Below, piece by piece: positions 1-8,320 of a stretch of DNA of 62,201 bases (the stretch's first letter is position 1; each line of letters starts with the position of its first letter). Location of the stretch: positions 1-62,201 of the forward strand of contig CACJHS010000003.1 of NCBI GenBank assembly GCA_902593235.1, given 5' to 3'. The notes beneath the pieces were generated by a model. It saw nothing but the letters and a program-made list of their open reading frames with translations, did no database searches and was not told where the DNA came from. This DNA comes from an uncultured Pelagibacteraceae bacterium. Lineage in GTDB: Bacteria > Pseudomonadota > Alphaproteobacteria > Pelagibacterales > Pelagibacteraceae. The position numbers and the translations under genes are program-made.

Positions 1-2
1 AG

Positions 3-1337
3 GCGCCTGATGATTTGGCTCCTCAATTTGAGTATATAAGAAAATCAGTATTAGCATTCAATTTACCATCTGTGGATCTTCCTAATTATGAAGCAGATGA
101 TTTAATAGCGACATATGTTGACCAAATCCTTAAAATAGGTGCAAAAGTTACAATTGTCTCATCAGATAAAGATTTAATGCAGCTTTATAAAAAAGGGGTT
201 CGAATTTTTGACCCCATGAAAAACAAATTTATAAATGATGACGATGTCTTAAAAAAATTTGGAGTAGAGGCCTCAAAAGTCATCGATGTGCAATCTTTGG
301 CAGGAGATAGTAGTGATAATGTTCCTGGTGTTCCAGGGATAGGTGTTAAGACAGCTGCAGAGCTAATTAACAAATATGGCACTTTAGAAAATTTACTAAA
401 ATCTGCTCATGAGATTAAACAAAATAAAAGAAGAGAAACATTGATAGAAAACAAGGATAAAGCATTAATAAGTAAAAAACTTGTAACATTAGATACTAAA
501 GATGAACTGATTAAAATAATTGAAAGTACAAATAATGCTAAAGATTTAGAGTTATTTGTAAGAGTTGCTGTTTCAAATGAACATGCAGAAATTGATTTAT
601 CAAAAAAATTTGGTGCTTTAACATCTGAAGCAATAGGTTTATTAAGACTTGTAAAACAACATGCAAAAAAGATTGGTTTAAGTTTTCATGTTGGTTCACA
701 ATGTATGCATCCAATTTCTTATTCAAAAGGAATTAGTGAGATTGGAAATATAATTAAAAAGACAAAAATTATTCCGCATTACATTAATGTAGGTGGAGGT
801 TTCCCTACAATCTATCCTGACTTAATTCCACAATCTTTAGATAGTTATTTTAATGAAATAAATAAGAGTTTAGAAAATTTAAAGCTTGAAAAACTTCCTG
901 AAATTATTTGTGAGCCTGGTAGAGCTATAGTTGCAGAAAGTGGTTCAACAATTGTAAGGGTTAATTTAAGGAAAAAACAAAAGCTTTATATTAATGATGG
1001 TACTTATGGTACTCTTTTTGATGCTGGTACACCAAACATTGTATTCCCATCTAGAATGATTAAAGAAAATTCTAATAAAATAATTTCAAAAAAATTAACT
1101 GCTTTTGATTTCTTTGGACCTACATGTGATAGCATGGATTATATGAAAGGTCCTTTTTTGCTTCCAAATAATATTAAAGAAAATGATTATATTGAACTTG
1201 GTCAACTTGGGGCATACGGATTAACATTTAGAACTCAGTTTAATGGTTATTACTCAAATGAAATTTATGAAGTTGAAGATAACCCAATAATGACAATGTA
1301 TGATAAAGACATTAACAAAGCTAACATGGTAGCTTAA
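3..1337 (+). CDS. Chimeric ORF: DNA polymerase I 5' nuclease part joined to C-terminal part of ornithine decarboxylase (5' partial)
   Basis: The frame is open to the window edge (APDDLAPQFEYIRKSVLAFN precedes and spans the TTG used by the ORF track), so the true start lies outside. Residues 1 to about 158 (track numbering) are PolA 5'-3' exonuclease: the acidic YEADDLIA and SSDKDLMQL segments and the helix-hairpin-helix DNVPGVPGIGVKTAAEL. From about residue 160 the sequence is a group IV PLP decarboxylase (ornithine decarboxylase): FVRVAVSN, HVGSQC, GGGFP, EPGRAI, DGTYGTLFDAG, FGPTCDSMD and a C-terminal GAYGLTFRTQFNGYY. The polymerase and proofreading domains of PolA are absent, and so is the N-terminal barrel strand of the decarboxylase that carries the PLP lysine. 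Neither half should have its full function. The junction lies near nt 486-507. The next gene starts on the stop codon (TAATG). Domain identities are clear; whether the join is real is not. Confidence 0.85.
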   Translation, partial: APDDLAPQFEYIRKSVLAFNLPSVDLPNYEADDLIATYVDQILKIGAKVTIVSSDKDLMQLYKKGVRIFDPMKNKFINDDDVLKKFGVEASKVIDVQSLAGDSSDNVPGVPGIGVKTAAELINKYGTLENLLKSAHEIKQNKRRETLIENKDKALISKKLVTLDTKDELIKIIESTNNAKDLELFVRVAVSNEHAEIDLSKKFGALTSEAIGLLRLVKQHAKKIGLSFHVGSQCMHPISYSKGISEIGNIIKKTKIIPHYINVGGGFPTIYPDLIPQSLDSYFNEINKSLENLKLEKLPEIICEPGRAIVAESGSTIVRVNLRKKQKLYINDGTYGTLFDAGTPNIVFPSRMIKENSNKIISKKLTAFDFFGPTCDSMDYMKGPFLLPNNIKENDYIELGQLGAYGLTFRTQFNGYYSNEIYEVEDNPIMTMYDKDINKANMVA

Positions 1338-2386
1338 TGTCGAGTCAAAAAAATCCAGGTCACAACAGTAAAAGAGATTTCTTAAAAAATCCTGTTGAGC
1401 ATATCGATATAACTTCTTTCGACTCTAGAAAAATTATATCCTCAATGGAAAAAATGTCATTTGTTTCTAGAGAAACAGCAAATGCTGCTAATATTTATAA
1501 CGAGATGCTTAAAGATAAAGATTGTACAATTTTCCTTACTTTAGCAGGCTCTACTTCGGCAGCTGGATGCATGAATATTTATAAAGATTTAGTTAAATAT
1601 AATATGGTAGATGCAATCGTTGCTACAGGTGCCTCAATAGTAGATATGGATTTTTTTGAAGCTCTTGGTTTTAAACATTACCAAGGTTCACAATTTCAAG
1701 ATGATACTGAGCTGAGGAATAACTATATAGATAGAATTTACGATACCTATATAGATGAAGAAGAGCTTCAAATGTGTGATAAAATCATATGTGAAATCGC
1801 AAATAACTTAGAAGCGAGAAGCTATACTTCAAGAGAGTTCATTTATGAAATGGGAAAATATTTAAAGAATAACTCAAAGAAAAAAGACTCTTTGATTGAA
1901 ACTGCTTTTGACAACAATGTTCCTATCTTCTGCCCTGCTTTTACCGACTCAAGTGCAGGATTCGGGTTAGTTATGCATCAAGAACAAAATCCAAAAAAAC
2001 ATATGACAATAGACTCAGTTAGAGAATTTAGAGAACTAACAGAAATTAAAATCAAATCTAAAGGTTCTGGATTATTTATGATTGGTGGTGGTGTGCCTAA
2101 AAACTTTATTCAAGATACTGTAATTTGTGCTGAGCTATTAGGAAAAGATGTAGATATGCATAAATATGCTGTTCAAATTACTGTTGCTGATAGTAGAGAC
2201 GGTGCTTGTAGTAGCTCCACATTAAAAGAAGCAAGTTCATGGGGAAAAGTAGATATTACAAAGGAACAGATGGTGTTTGCAGAAGCAACTAGTGTTTTAC
2301 CATTGATAGCAAGTGATGCTTATCATAAGGGGGAGTGGAAAAATAGAACAAGAAAAAACTTTACAAAAATTTTTGAATCAAATTGA
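1337..2386 (+). CDS. Deoxyhypusine synthase-like polyamine enzyme (probable homospermidine/spermidine synthase)
   Basis: This 349-residue protein belongs to the deoxyhypusine synthase family. Visible motifs are GASIVDMDFFEALGFKHYQG, CPAFTDSSAGFGL, GGGVPKNFIQDT and ITVADSRDGA, and the SSWGKVD segment whose lysine (residue 304) corresponds to the family's catalytic lysine. Bacteria lack eIF5A, and bacterial members are known to make homospermidine or spermidine-type products from putrescine, which I infer here. The context agrees: an ornithine decarboxylase remnant lies upstream, with a TAATG stop/start overlap, and an agmatinase-type gene lies downstream, with a TTGA overlap. The three genes look like one translationally coupled polyamine operon. 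The exact substrate cannot be read from sequence. Confidence 0.88.
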   Translation: MSSQKNPGHNSKRDFLKNPVEHIDITSFDSRKIISSMEKMSFVSRETANAANIYNEMLKDKDCTIFLTLAGSTSAAGCMNIYKDLVKYNMVDAIVATGASIVDMDFFEALGFKHYQGSQFQDDTELRNNYIDRIYDTYIDEEELQMCDKIICEIANNLEARSYTSREFIYEMGKYLKNNSKKKDSLIETAFDNNVPIFCPAFTDSSAGFGLVMHQEQNPKKHMTIDSVREFRELTEIKIKSKGSGLFMIGGGVPKNFIQDTVICAELLGKDVDMHKYAVQITVADSRDGACSSSTLKEASSWGKVDITKEQMVFAEATSVLPLIASDAYHKGEWKNRTRKNFTKIFESN

Positions 2387-3258
2387 AATATCTCTCAAAT
2401 AAAAACGGATTTTTAGGAATTGATAATAAATTTAGCTTTAAAGAAAAAGCTGTGATTGTTCCATTTGGATTAGAAAAAACAGTCAGTTATGGTGGAGGAA
2501 CAAGAAATGGACCTAAAGAAATCATAAAAGCATCTCATCAAGTAGAGCTGTATGATGAAGAACTTAATTGTGAACCTTATAAAAAAATAGGTATTAAAAC
2601 TTTAAAACCATTTAAAATTGATAAAAATATTAAAAAAGCCCTAAATAAAATCTCCAATATTAATAAAGAAATTATAGATAAAAAGCTTTTCCCAATGACT
2701 TTAGGTGGAGAGCATTCAATAACGCCCGGGTGTATTGTACCTTTTACTAAAAAATATAAAAATATTTGCCTCTTGCATTTTGATGCCCATGCAGATTTAC
2801 GTCAAAGCTATAATGGAGAAAAATTTTCACATGCCTCAGCAATTAGAAGATGTCTAGATTATAAAAATGTTTCCTTAATTTCATTTGGGATAAGAAATAT
2901 CTCAGAAAGTGAAATCCCATTTTTAAAAAAAAATTCTTCAAGAATAAATATTTTTTGGGCAAAAGATAAAAAAAAATGGAATTTGTCTAAATTTAAAAAA
3001 TTGATTAAAAACAAAAATGTTTATCTAACATTCGATGTAGATGGACTAGATTCAAGTATTATGCCTGCTACTGGTACACCTGAACCAGGAGGACTTTTGT
3101 GGGACGAAACATTAGATATTATAAGAATTGCAGCTAAAAACTCGAAAATTGTTGGTGCAGATATTAATGAGCTGTCTCCAATTAAAGGATTTAATTCTTA
3201 TAATTTTCTTGTTGCAAAATTGGCTTATAAAATTTTGTCTTATAAATTTTTATATTAA
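2383..3258 (+). CDS. speB: Agmatinase / arginase-family ureohydrolase
   Basis: This binuclear manganese ureohydrolase has 291 residues, the usual family length. The metal-binding motifs are all present: GGEHS (108-112), DAHAD (134-138) and DVDGLDSS, with GTPEPGGL following. Family members release urea from agmatine, arginine or other guanidino compounds; agmatine to putrescine is the best guess because the two genes upstream are polyamine genes, but the substrate is not proven. The start is a TTG inside the TTGA overlap with the upstream stop codon, so translation is probably coupled. The stop codon shares the palindrome TTAA with the convergent gene's stop, which leaves no room for a terminator. 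Confidence 0.87.
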   Translation: MKYLSNKNGFLGIDNKFSFKEKAVIVPFGLEKTVSYGGGTRNGPKEIIKASHQVELYDEELNCEPYKKIGIKTLKPFKIDKNIKKALNKISNINKEIIDKKLFPMTLGGEHSITPGCIVPFTKKYKNICLLHFDAHADLRQSYNGEKFSHASAIRRCLDYKNVSLISFGIRNISESEIPFLKKNSSRINIFWAKDKKKWNLSKFKKLIKNKNVYLTFDVDGLDSSIMPATGTPEPGGLLWDETLDIIRIAAKNSKIVGADINELSPIKGFNSYNFLVAKLAYKILSYKFLY

Positions 3259-3809
3259 ACTTTAATTGGTTTAATAATTTTCAATAACATTCTGAAAGGT
3301 ATCAACATTATTATAGCAACTAAAATTTTTACCGCTAAATCTCCAAGAGATAAAGTAACCCAAGGTACCCCTGTTGCATAAAATGATATTGAGAAAAATA
3401 AAAATGTGTCAACTGTTGATCCAATCAAAGATGAAGTAAGTGGTGCAACAAACCACTCTTTTTTTCTTAATCGATCAAAAATTTGAATATCTAATAATTG
3501 AGCAGTAATAAAAGCTACCCCTGATCCTATTGCAATTCTAACCGATATTAAATCTGCAAAATCAGTTGAGAATAACAATGTAAATATAATTCCTATTAAA
3601 AAGCCCAAATATACAATTTGCCTTGCTAATAATTTTCCATAAGACCTATTTGCTAAATCTGTTATTAAAAAAGCTATTGGGTAACTAAAAGCTCCATAAG
3701 TTAAAATCTCATTTAGTCCAAAATAGTTTATTGGAAACTGGACTAAATAATTAGAAGATAGTACAACAACCCCCATCATTATAGACAGGGTGATAAATAA
3801 TTTGTTCAT
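3255..3809 (-). CDS. VUT-family membrane transporter, probable queuosine-precursor transporter (YhhQ type)
   Basis: This 184-residue protein is very hydrophobic, with about six membrane segments. It carries the family signature PIAFLITDLANRSYGKLLAR and the segment FVAPLTSSLIGSTVDTFLFF. Family members import 7-cyano-7-deazaguanine or related queuosine precursors across the inner membrane; assignment to this substrate rests on family membership. It begins on the last base of rpmB (TAATG-type junction) and is probably co-transcribed with it. It ends in a 4-nt overlap with the convergent ureohydrolase. No queuosine biosynthesis gene is visible in this window. Confidence 0.8.
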   Translation of the reverse strand: MNKLFITLSIMMGVVVLSSNYLVQFPINYFGLNEILTYGAFSYPIAFLITDLANRSYGKLLARQIVYLGFLIGIIFTLLFSTDFADLISVRIAIGSGVAFITAQLLDIQIFDRLRKKEWFVAPLTSSLIGSTVDTFLFFSISFYATGVPWVTLSLGDLAVKILVAIIMLIPFRMLLKIIKPIKV

Positions 3810-4120
3810 TAAGCTGATTTAGCTACAGGTTTCTTTTTAAAAGGGGATTTAATTAAAACTACTTTTTTTAATTTTTTTAATCTAGGAGATAAATTTTTAT
3901 TTTTTACAGTTTTTAAAAATTCATCAAAACTACCTTTTTTGTCAACTGACCTTACACCTGAGTTGCTTACAGTAAGTTTTAAACTTCTTCCAGTAAGCTC
4001 ACTTGTAAATTTTACTTTTTTAAGATTAGGTAAAAATCTTCTTTTAGTCTTGTTGTTAGCATGACTAACATTATGACCTTTCATAGGAATTTTACCGGTA
4101 AGTTCGCATTTTTTTGACAT
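3809..4120 (-). CDS. rpmB: 50S ribosomal protein L28
   Basis: The protein starts [23 protein letters not shown], a classic L28 N-terminus, and is 103 residues long with a basic tail ([12 protein letters not shown]), normal for alphaproteobacteria. The ORF track begins 34 codons earlier at 4222, but that extension overlaps the end of pyrD, is not L28-like, and contains the promoter, so I place the start at the ATG at 4120. A strong sigma-70-type promoter sits just upstream and would give a leader of only about 5 nt with no visible Shine-Dalgarno sequence. The VUT transporter gene follows with a 1-nt overlap. Confidence 0.93.
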   Translation of the reverse strand: MSKKCELTGKIPMKGHNVSHANNKTKRRFLPNLKKVKFTSELTGRSLKLTVSNSGVRSVDKKGSFDEFLKTVKNKNLSPRLKKLKKVVLIKSPFKKKPVAKSA

Positions 4121-4125
4121 AATAA

Positions 4126-4161
4126 CAGTGCCTATATAAGGGGAGATATTGAAGGCGTCAA
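4126..4161 (-). promoter_or_regulatory. Predicted sigma-70 promoter of rpmB
   Basis: On the reverse strand TTGACG (4161-4156) is followed after exactly 17 nt by TATATA (4138-4133). This is the best -35/-10 pair I found in the window. A start site about 7 nt downstream of the -10 falls near 4126, giving a nearly leaderless rpmB message. The element lies in the 52-bp gap between pyrD and rpmB. Confidence 0.7.
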
Positions 4162-4172
4162 GTTTAATACAT

Positions 4173-5225
4173 TTAAGAAACAGTTTTATTTCCCACAATT
4201 TCTGTGAAATTTTTGACACCATCTCTTATCAGTAATTCTTTTAGGTCTTTTTTAATCATCCCAGCAATATTGGGTCCTTGAAATACCATGCCGGTATAAA
4301 GTTGAATATAGTCTGCTCCCAATAAAAACTTATCATAAGCTGCTTTACCAGAATCAACACCACCTACTCCAATTATTTTAATTTTACCTTTAAATAAATT
4401 GTAGAATTTACTTATTAAAAGATTTGATTTTTTTTCAATAGGTTTTCCAGATAAACCACCTTTTTGATGTCTCTGTATATTTTGAAGTGTTTCCCGAGAA
4501 GCGTCAGAAGTATTTGAAATTATTATTGCGCTTATTTCATTTTCTAAAAGTATTTCTGAAATTAAGTCAATTTGATTTTCGTTAATGTCTGGCGAAATTT
4601 TTACAGCTATAGGAATTTCAGTTTTTAATTGTTTTTTTTTCTCTGAAATAGATTTTAATAACTCATTTAATTTATTCTCATCGTGAAAGTTCCTTAGATT
4701 TTCAGTATTTGGCGAAGAAATATTGATTGTGATATAATCTGCAACTTCAGAAAATTTTTCTAATCCAATTAAATAGTCATTCAATCTATCATTAGAATTT
4801 TTGTTTGGACCTACATTTACACCTAGTACACCTAGTTTTTTATTAGATTTTATTCTGTTTAATATTGTATCTGATCCGTGGTTGTTAAAACCTAACCTAT
4901 TAATTAATGCTTGATCTTCTACTAATCTAAATACTCTTGGTTTTTCGTTTCCATATTGTTTTAACGGAGTAACTGTACCTACTTCAACAAATCCAAAACC
5001 CAGCTTAAATAAAGGGTTATATACCTCTGCATTCTTGTCAAAACCTGCAGCAATACCGATAGGATTATCAAGATCTTGATTAAATAATTTTGTTTTTAAA
5101 ATTGGATCATTTTTGGTTTCATCAAATATATTTGAAACTAAATTGAGTTTGAGTGATTGAATTGCTAAAAAATGTGCTCTTTCAGGATCTATTTTAAATA
5201 TTAAAGATCTTAAATTTGAATACAT
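4173..5225 (-). CDS. pyrD: Dihydroorotate dehydrogenase, quinone-linked (class 2)
   Basis: This enzyme oxidises dihydroorotate to orotate in pyrimidine synthesis and passes electrons to ubiquinone at the inner membrane. Its 350 residues match class 2 enzymes, including an N-terminal segment ([15 protein letters not shown]) typical of the membrane-associating helices. FMN and substrate motifs are visible: AAGFDKNAE (59-67), [25 protein letters not shown], the [10 protein letters not shown] loop with the catalytic serine (170-171), and [25 protein letters not shown] at the C-terminus. It overlaps the upstream lysK stop codon by one base (TAATG) and is probably in that operon. Confidence 0.95.
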   Translation of the reverse strand: MYSNLRSLIFKIDPERAHFLAIQSLKLNLVSNIFDETKNDPILKTKLFNQDLDNPIGIAAGFDKNAEVYNPLFKLGFGFVEVGTVTPLKQYGNEKPRVFRLVEDQALINRLGFNNHGSDTILNRIKSNKKLGVLGVNVGPNKNSNDRLNDYLIGLEKFSEVADYITINISSPNTENLRNFHDENKLNELLKSISEKKKQLKTEIPIAVKISPDINENQIDLISEILLENEISAIIISNTSDASRETLQNIQRHQKGGLSGKPIEKKSNLLISKFYNLFKGKIKIIGVGGVDSGKAAYDKFLLGADYIQLYTGMVFQGPNIAGMIKKDLKELLIRDGVKNFTEIVGNKTVS

Positions 5226-6787
5226 TATTTCAATTTACTAATTATCAATTCTTTTGTTTCGTTAACACCGAAAAAACTTATAAAAAAACCCATTCTAGGT
5301 CCATTTTCATCTCCAAACACCACTTCATAAATTAACTTAAACCAATCTCTTAAGTTTTCTGCATACCCATTTTCTTTGCCTGTTGAATAAATTAATGTTT
5401 GTATATCCTCCGGAGACATTTGATCATTACATTGTTCTAAAGTTTTAACTAAGGCTTGTAGAGCTAATTTTTCATTTTCAGATGGATTTTTATATTTTTT
5501 TTGAGCCTTAATAACATCATTAAAATACTTGATTGCATAACCTACTAGCGCATCAAAAATTGGAAAATTTTTTTCATGAATATTAGATTTGTATTTTTTA
5601 ACAAACTTCCATAATAAATCTTTATTATCAGCATTACTTGTTTCAACTAAATTCAACAACATAGAAAAAGTCATAATCATCTCTTCTTTTGGAATTTTTC
5701 CATTATGAACATGCCAAACAGGATTCATTACTAATTGTTGTTCTGTTTGTTTTTTTGATTTTTCAATATTATCAAGGTACTCATCTACAGCTTTAGGCAC
5801 TATTTCTTTATAAAGTTTTTTTGCTCTTTTTGGATTTTGATACATGTATAAAGATAAGCTTTCGGGTGAAGCATATTTTAACCATTGGTCGATGGTAATA
5901 CCATTTCCTTTTGATTTTGAAATTTTTTCACCCTTTTCATCAAGAAATAATTCATAAGCAAATCCAGATGGATGTTTTTTACCAATTAAATTTATTATTT
6001 TGGTCGATAAAATTGCACTCTCAATAAGGTCTTTTCCATACATTTCAAAATCTATATCTAGAGCATACCATCTCATTGCCCAATCAACTTTCCATTGTAA
6101 TTTACAATTTCCATCCAAAATACTAGATTCTAATTTTTTACCTTTGTTATCAAAAATTATTTTAGAATTTTTTTTATCAATTTCTATAACTGGAATTTCG
6201 AGAACATGACCTGTATCTGGACAAATAGGTAAAAAAGGACAGTAAGTTTGTTGACGTTCTTTGCCTAAAGTTGGAAGTATAATATTCATTATACCATCAT
6301 AATTTTCTAAAATAATTTTTAAAGTTGGGTTAAAAAAACCGCCTTTGTATAAAGATGTCGAACTTTTAAAACTGTATTTAAAATTAAAACTATTTAAAAA
6401 ATCTTTTAACATTTCATTGTTATGCTCTCCAAAACTTGCAAATTTTTCAAATGGATCAGGAACTTGTGTTAATGGTTTATGTAAGTTTTTGTTTAGTAAT
6501 TCCTGATTAGGAACATTGTCAGGAACTTTTCTTAGACCATCCATATCATCAGAAAAAGTAATTATCTCAGTTGGTAAATCTGTAAGTTGCTTTAAGGCAT
6601 TCACCATCATTGAAGTCCTTGCAACTTCGCCAAATGTTCCGATATGAGGAAGACCACTTGGACCATATCCTGTTTGAAGGGTAATTTTCCCTTTTTTATC
6701 AATGAATGATTTTCTCTCACGAAGCATTTTTTTTGCTTCAACGAAAGGCCAAGCACTTGTTTTGTCTAAAATTTCTTTTTTAATCAC
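5225..6787 (-). CDS. lysK: Lysyl-tRNA synthetase, class I
   Basis: This is a class I, not class II, lysyl-tRNA synthetase, as usual in archaea and many alphaproteobacteria. The HIGH-like motif is GPSGLPHIG (42-50) and the KMSKS-like motif is KISKSKGN (288-295). The 520-residue length fits. The start codon is GTG at 6787, followed by IKKEILDKTSAWPF. pyrD follows with a 1-nt overlap. The gene diverges from trkH across a 91-bp spacer, where I could not define either promoter with confidence. Confidence 0.94.
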   Translation of the reverse strand: MIKKEILDKTSAWPFVEAKKMLRERKSFIDKKGKITLQTGYGPSGLPHIGTFGEVARTSMMVNALKQLTDLPTEIITFSDDMDGLRKVPDNVPNQELLNKNLHKPLTQVPDPFEKFASFGEHNNEMLKDFLNSFNFKYSFKSSTSLYKGGFFNPTLKIILENYDGIMNIILPTLGKERQQTYCPFLPICPDTGHVLEIPVIEIDKKNSKIIFDNKGKKLESSILDGNCKLQWKVDWAMRWYALDIDFEMYGKDLIESAILSTKIINLIGKKHPSGFAYELFLDEKGEKISKSKGNGITIDQWLKYASPESLSLYMYQNPKRAKKLYKEIVPKAVDEYLDNIEKSKKQTEQQLVMNPVWHVHNGKIPKEEMIMTFSMLLNLVETSNADNKDLLWKFVKKYKSNIHEKNFPIFDALVGYAIKYFNDVIKAQKKYKNPSENEKLALQALVKTLEQCNDQMSPEDIQTLIYSTGKENGYAENLRDWFKLIYEVVFGDENGPRMGFFISFFGVNETKELIISKLK

Positions 6788-6878
6788 GAGTATATCTTTT
6801 ATAAAAATCTTAAATTGGCGATTTTATTAATTCTTATAGAGTTGAAATTTATTTACCATAAAATAATGTTCTTTCAAA

Positions 6879-8318
6879 ATGTCTAATTATAAAACTGTTT
6901 TTTTTACACTTGGAATTTTGCAAATAATTTTAGGGGTCTCAATGTTCATCCCTATAATAGCTCAATTTATTTATTCAGAAATAGATTCATCATTTTTTGG
7001 TGCATCAATTGTTAGTATAATTTTTGGATCATTATTTTTTCTTTCAAATCTAGACCACGACAAAAAGTTAAATTTACAACAAGCATTTTTGTTAACTGCT
7101 TTGTCCTGGTTAAGTATTGCTATTTTTGGATCTTTACCATTTATATTTTCGACTATGGAGCTTTCAATTACCGATGCTTTTTTTGAGAGTATGTCTGGTA
7201 TTACAACAACTGGGTCTACAATTATTTCCAACTTAGAGAGTACTCCAAAAGGCATTCTATTATGGAGAGCAATACTTCAATGGTTGGGGGGTATTGGTAT
7301 TATTGTAATGGCAATTACCCTAATGCCATTAATGAATGTTGGCGGTATGCAATTATTTAAAATTTCTAGCAACGACTCTTCTGAAAAAATTCTTCCTAAA
7401 TCAAAAGAAATAGCTTTGAGACTTATTTATATTTATTCAGGTTTAACCGCTCTTTGTGCATTATCGTATTGGATATTTGGAATGGGAAAATTTGATAGTT
7501 TAACTCATTCTATGACTACCATAGCTACTGGTGGATTTTCTAATTATAATCAATCTATCGGATATTTTGACAGTGTTCCTATAGAAATATCATCAATGAT
7601 TTTTATAATTTTAGGAAGTATTCCATTTATTGCATATATTAAATTTATTAGTGGCAATAAAAAAATATTTTTAAACGATATTCAAATCAGAACATTTATT
7701 AAAATAATAATTATAAGCATTATTATATTATCAATTTATTTATTATTTAATAATAATGGAAACTTTAGTTTAAGATCTATTTTTTTTAATACAATTTCAA
7801 TATTGACTGGAACAGGTTATGTAAATGCTGAATTCGACGGTTGGGGAAGTTTTCCTATAACAATATTTCTTGCATTAATGTTTATTGGGGGCTGTGCTGG
7901 ATCAACTACTTGCGGAATCAAAATTTTTAGAATTCAAATTCTATATTTATTTATATTAAATCAATTAAAAAAAATTATATATCCCAAGGGAATATTTGTA
8001 ATTAAATACGATCAAGGATCTGTTGATGATAAATTTATTGCATCAATAATTTCATTTATTTATTTTTACTTTGTTATTTTTTTTATTTTAGCTGCATTAT
8101 TATCATTAACAGGTCTCGATTTTATAACTGCTATTTCTGGAGCAGCAACATCAATATCAAATGTTGGTCCTGGTTTAGGCCCTATAATAGGACCTAATGG
8201 AGATTTTTCATCTTTGCCTGATATTTCTAAATGGATCTTAACTGTAGGTATGATTTTAGGTAGACTTGAGTTGTTTGCAATATTAGTATTGTTCTTACCA
8301 TCTTTTTGGAGAAATTAA
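6879..8318 (+). CDS. trkH: Trk potassium uptake system membrane subunit TrkH
   Basis: This 479-residue inner-membrane protein belongs to the TrkH/KtrB family, with four pore repeats. Selectivity-filter-like glycine segments can be seen in order: SGITTTGSTII, TTIATGGFSNY, LTGTGYVNAEF and SISNVGPGLG. It imports potassium, normally with the NAD-binding regulator TrkA, which is not in this window. The upstream region holds AT-rich -10-like sequences but no convincing pair. AmpG begins 2 nt after its stop codon, so the two may be co-transcribed although their functions differ. Confidence 0.92.
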   Translation: MSNYKTVFFTLGILQIILGVSMFIPIIAQFIYSEIDSSFFGASIVSIIFGSLFFLSNLDHDKKLNLQQAFLLTALSWLSIAIFGSLPFIFSTMELSITDAFFESMSGITTTGSTIISNLESTPKGILLWRAILQWLGGIGIIVMAITLMPLMNVGGMQLFKISSNDSSEKILPKSKEIALRLIYIYSGLTALCALSYWIFGMGKFDSLTHSMTTIATGGFSNYNQSIGYFDSVPIEISSMIFIILGSIPFIAYIKFISGNKKIFLNDIQIRTFIKIIIISIIILSIYLLFNNNGNFSLRSIFFNTISILTGTGYVNAEFDGWGSFPITIFLALMFIGGCAGSTTCGIKIFRIQILYLFILNQLKKIIYPKGIFVIKYDQGSVDDKFIASIISFIYFYFVIFFILAALLSLTGLDFITAISGAATSISNVGPGLGPIIGPNGDFSSLPDISKWILTVGMILGRLELFAILVLFLPSFWRN

Positions 8319-8320
8319 TT

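Noticed and set aside
4121-4222. N-terminal extension of L28 in the ORF track
   Set aside because: It overlaps pyrD, contains the promoter, and is unlike any L28 N-terminus.
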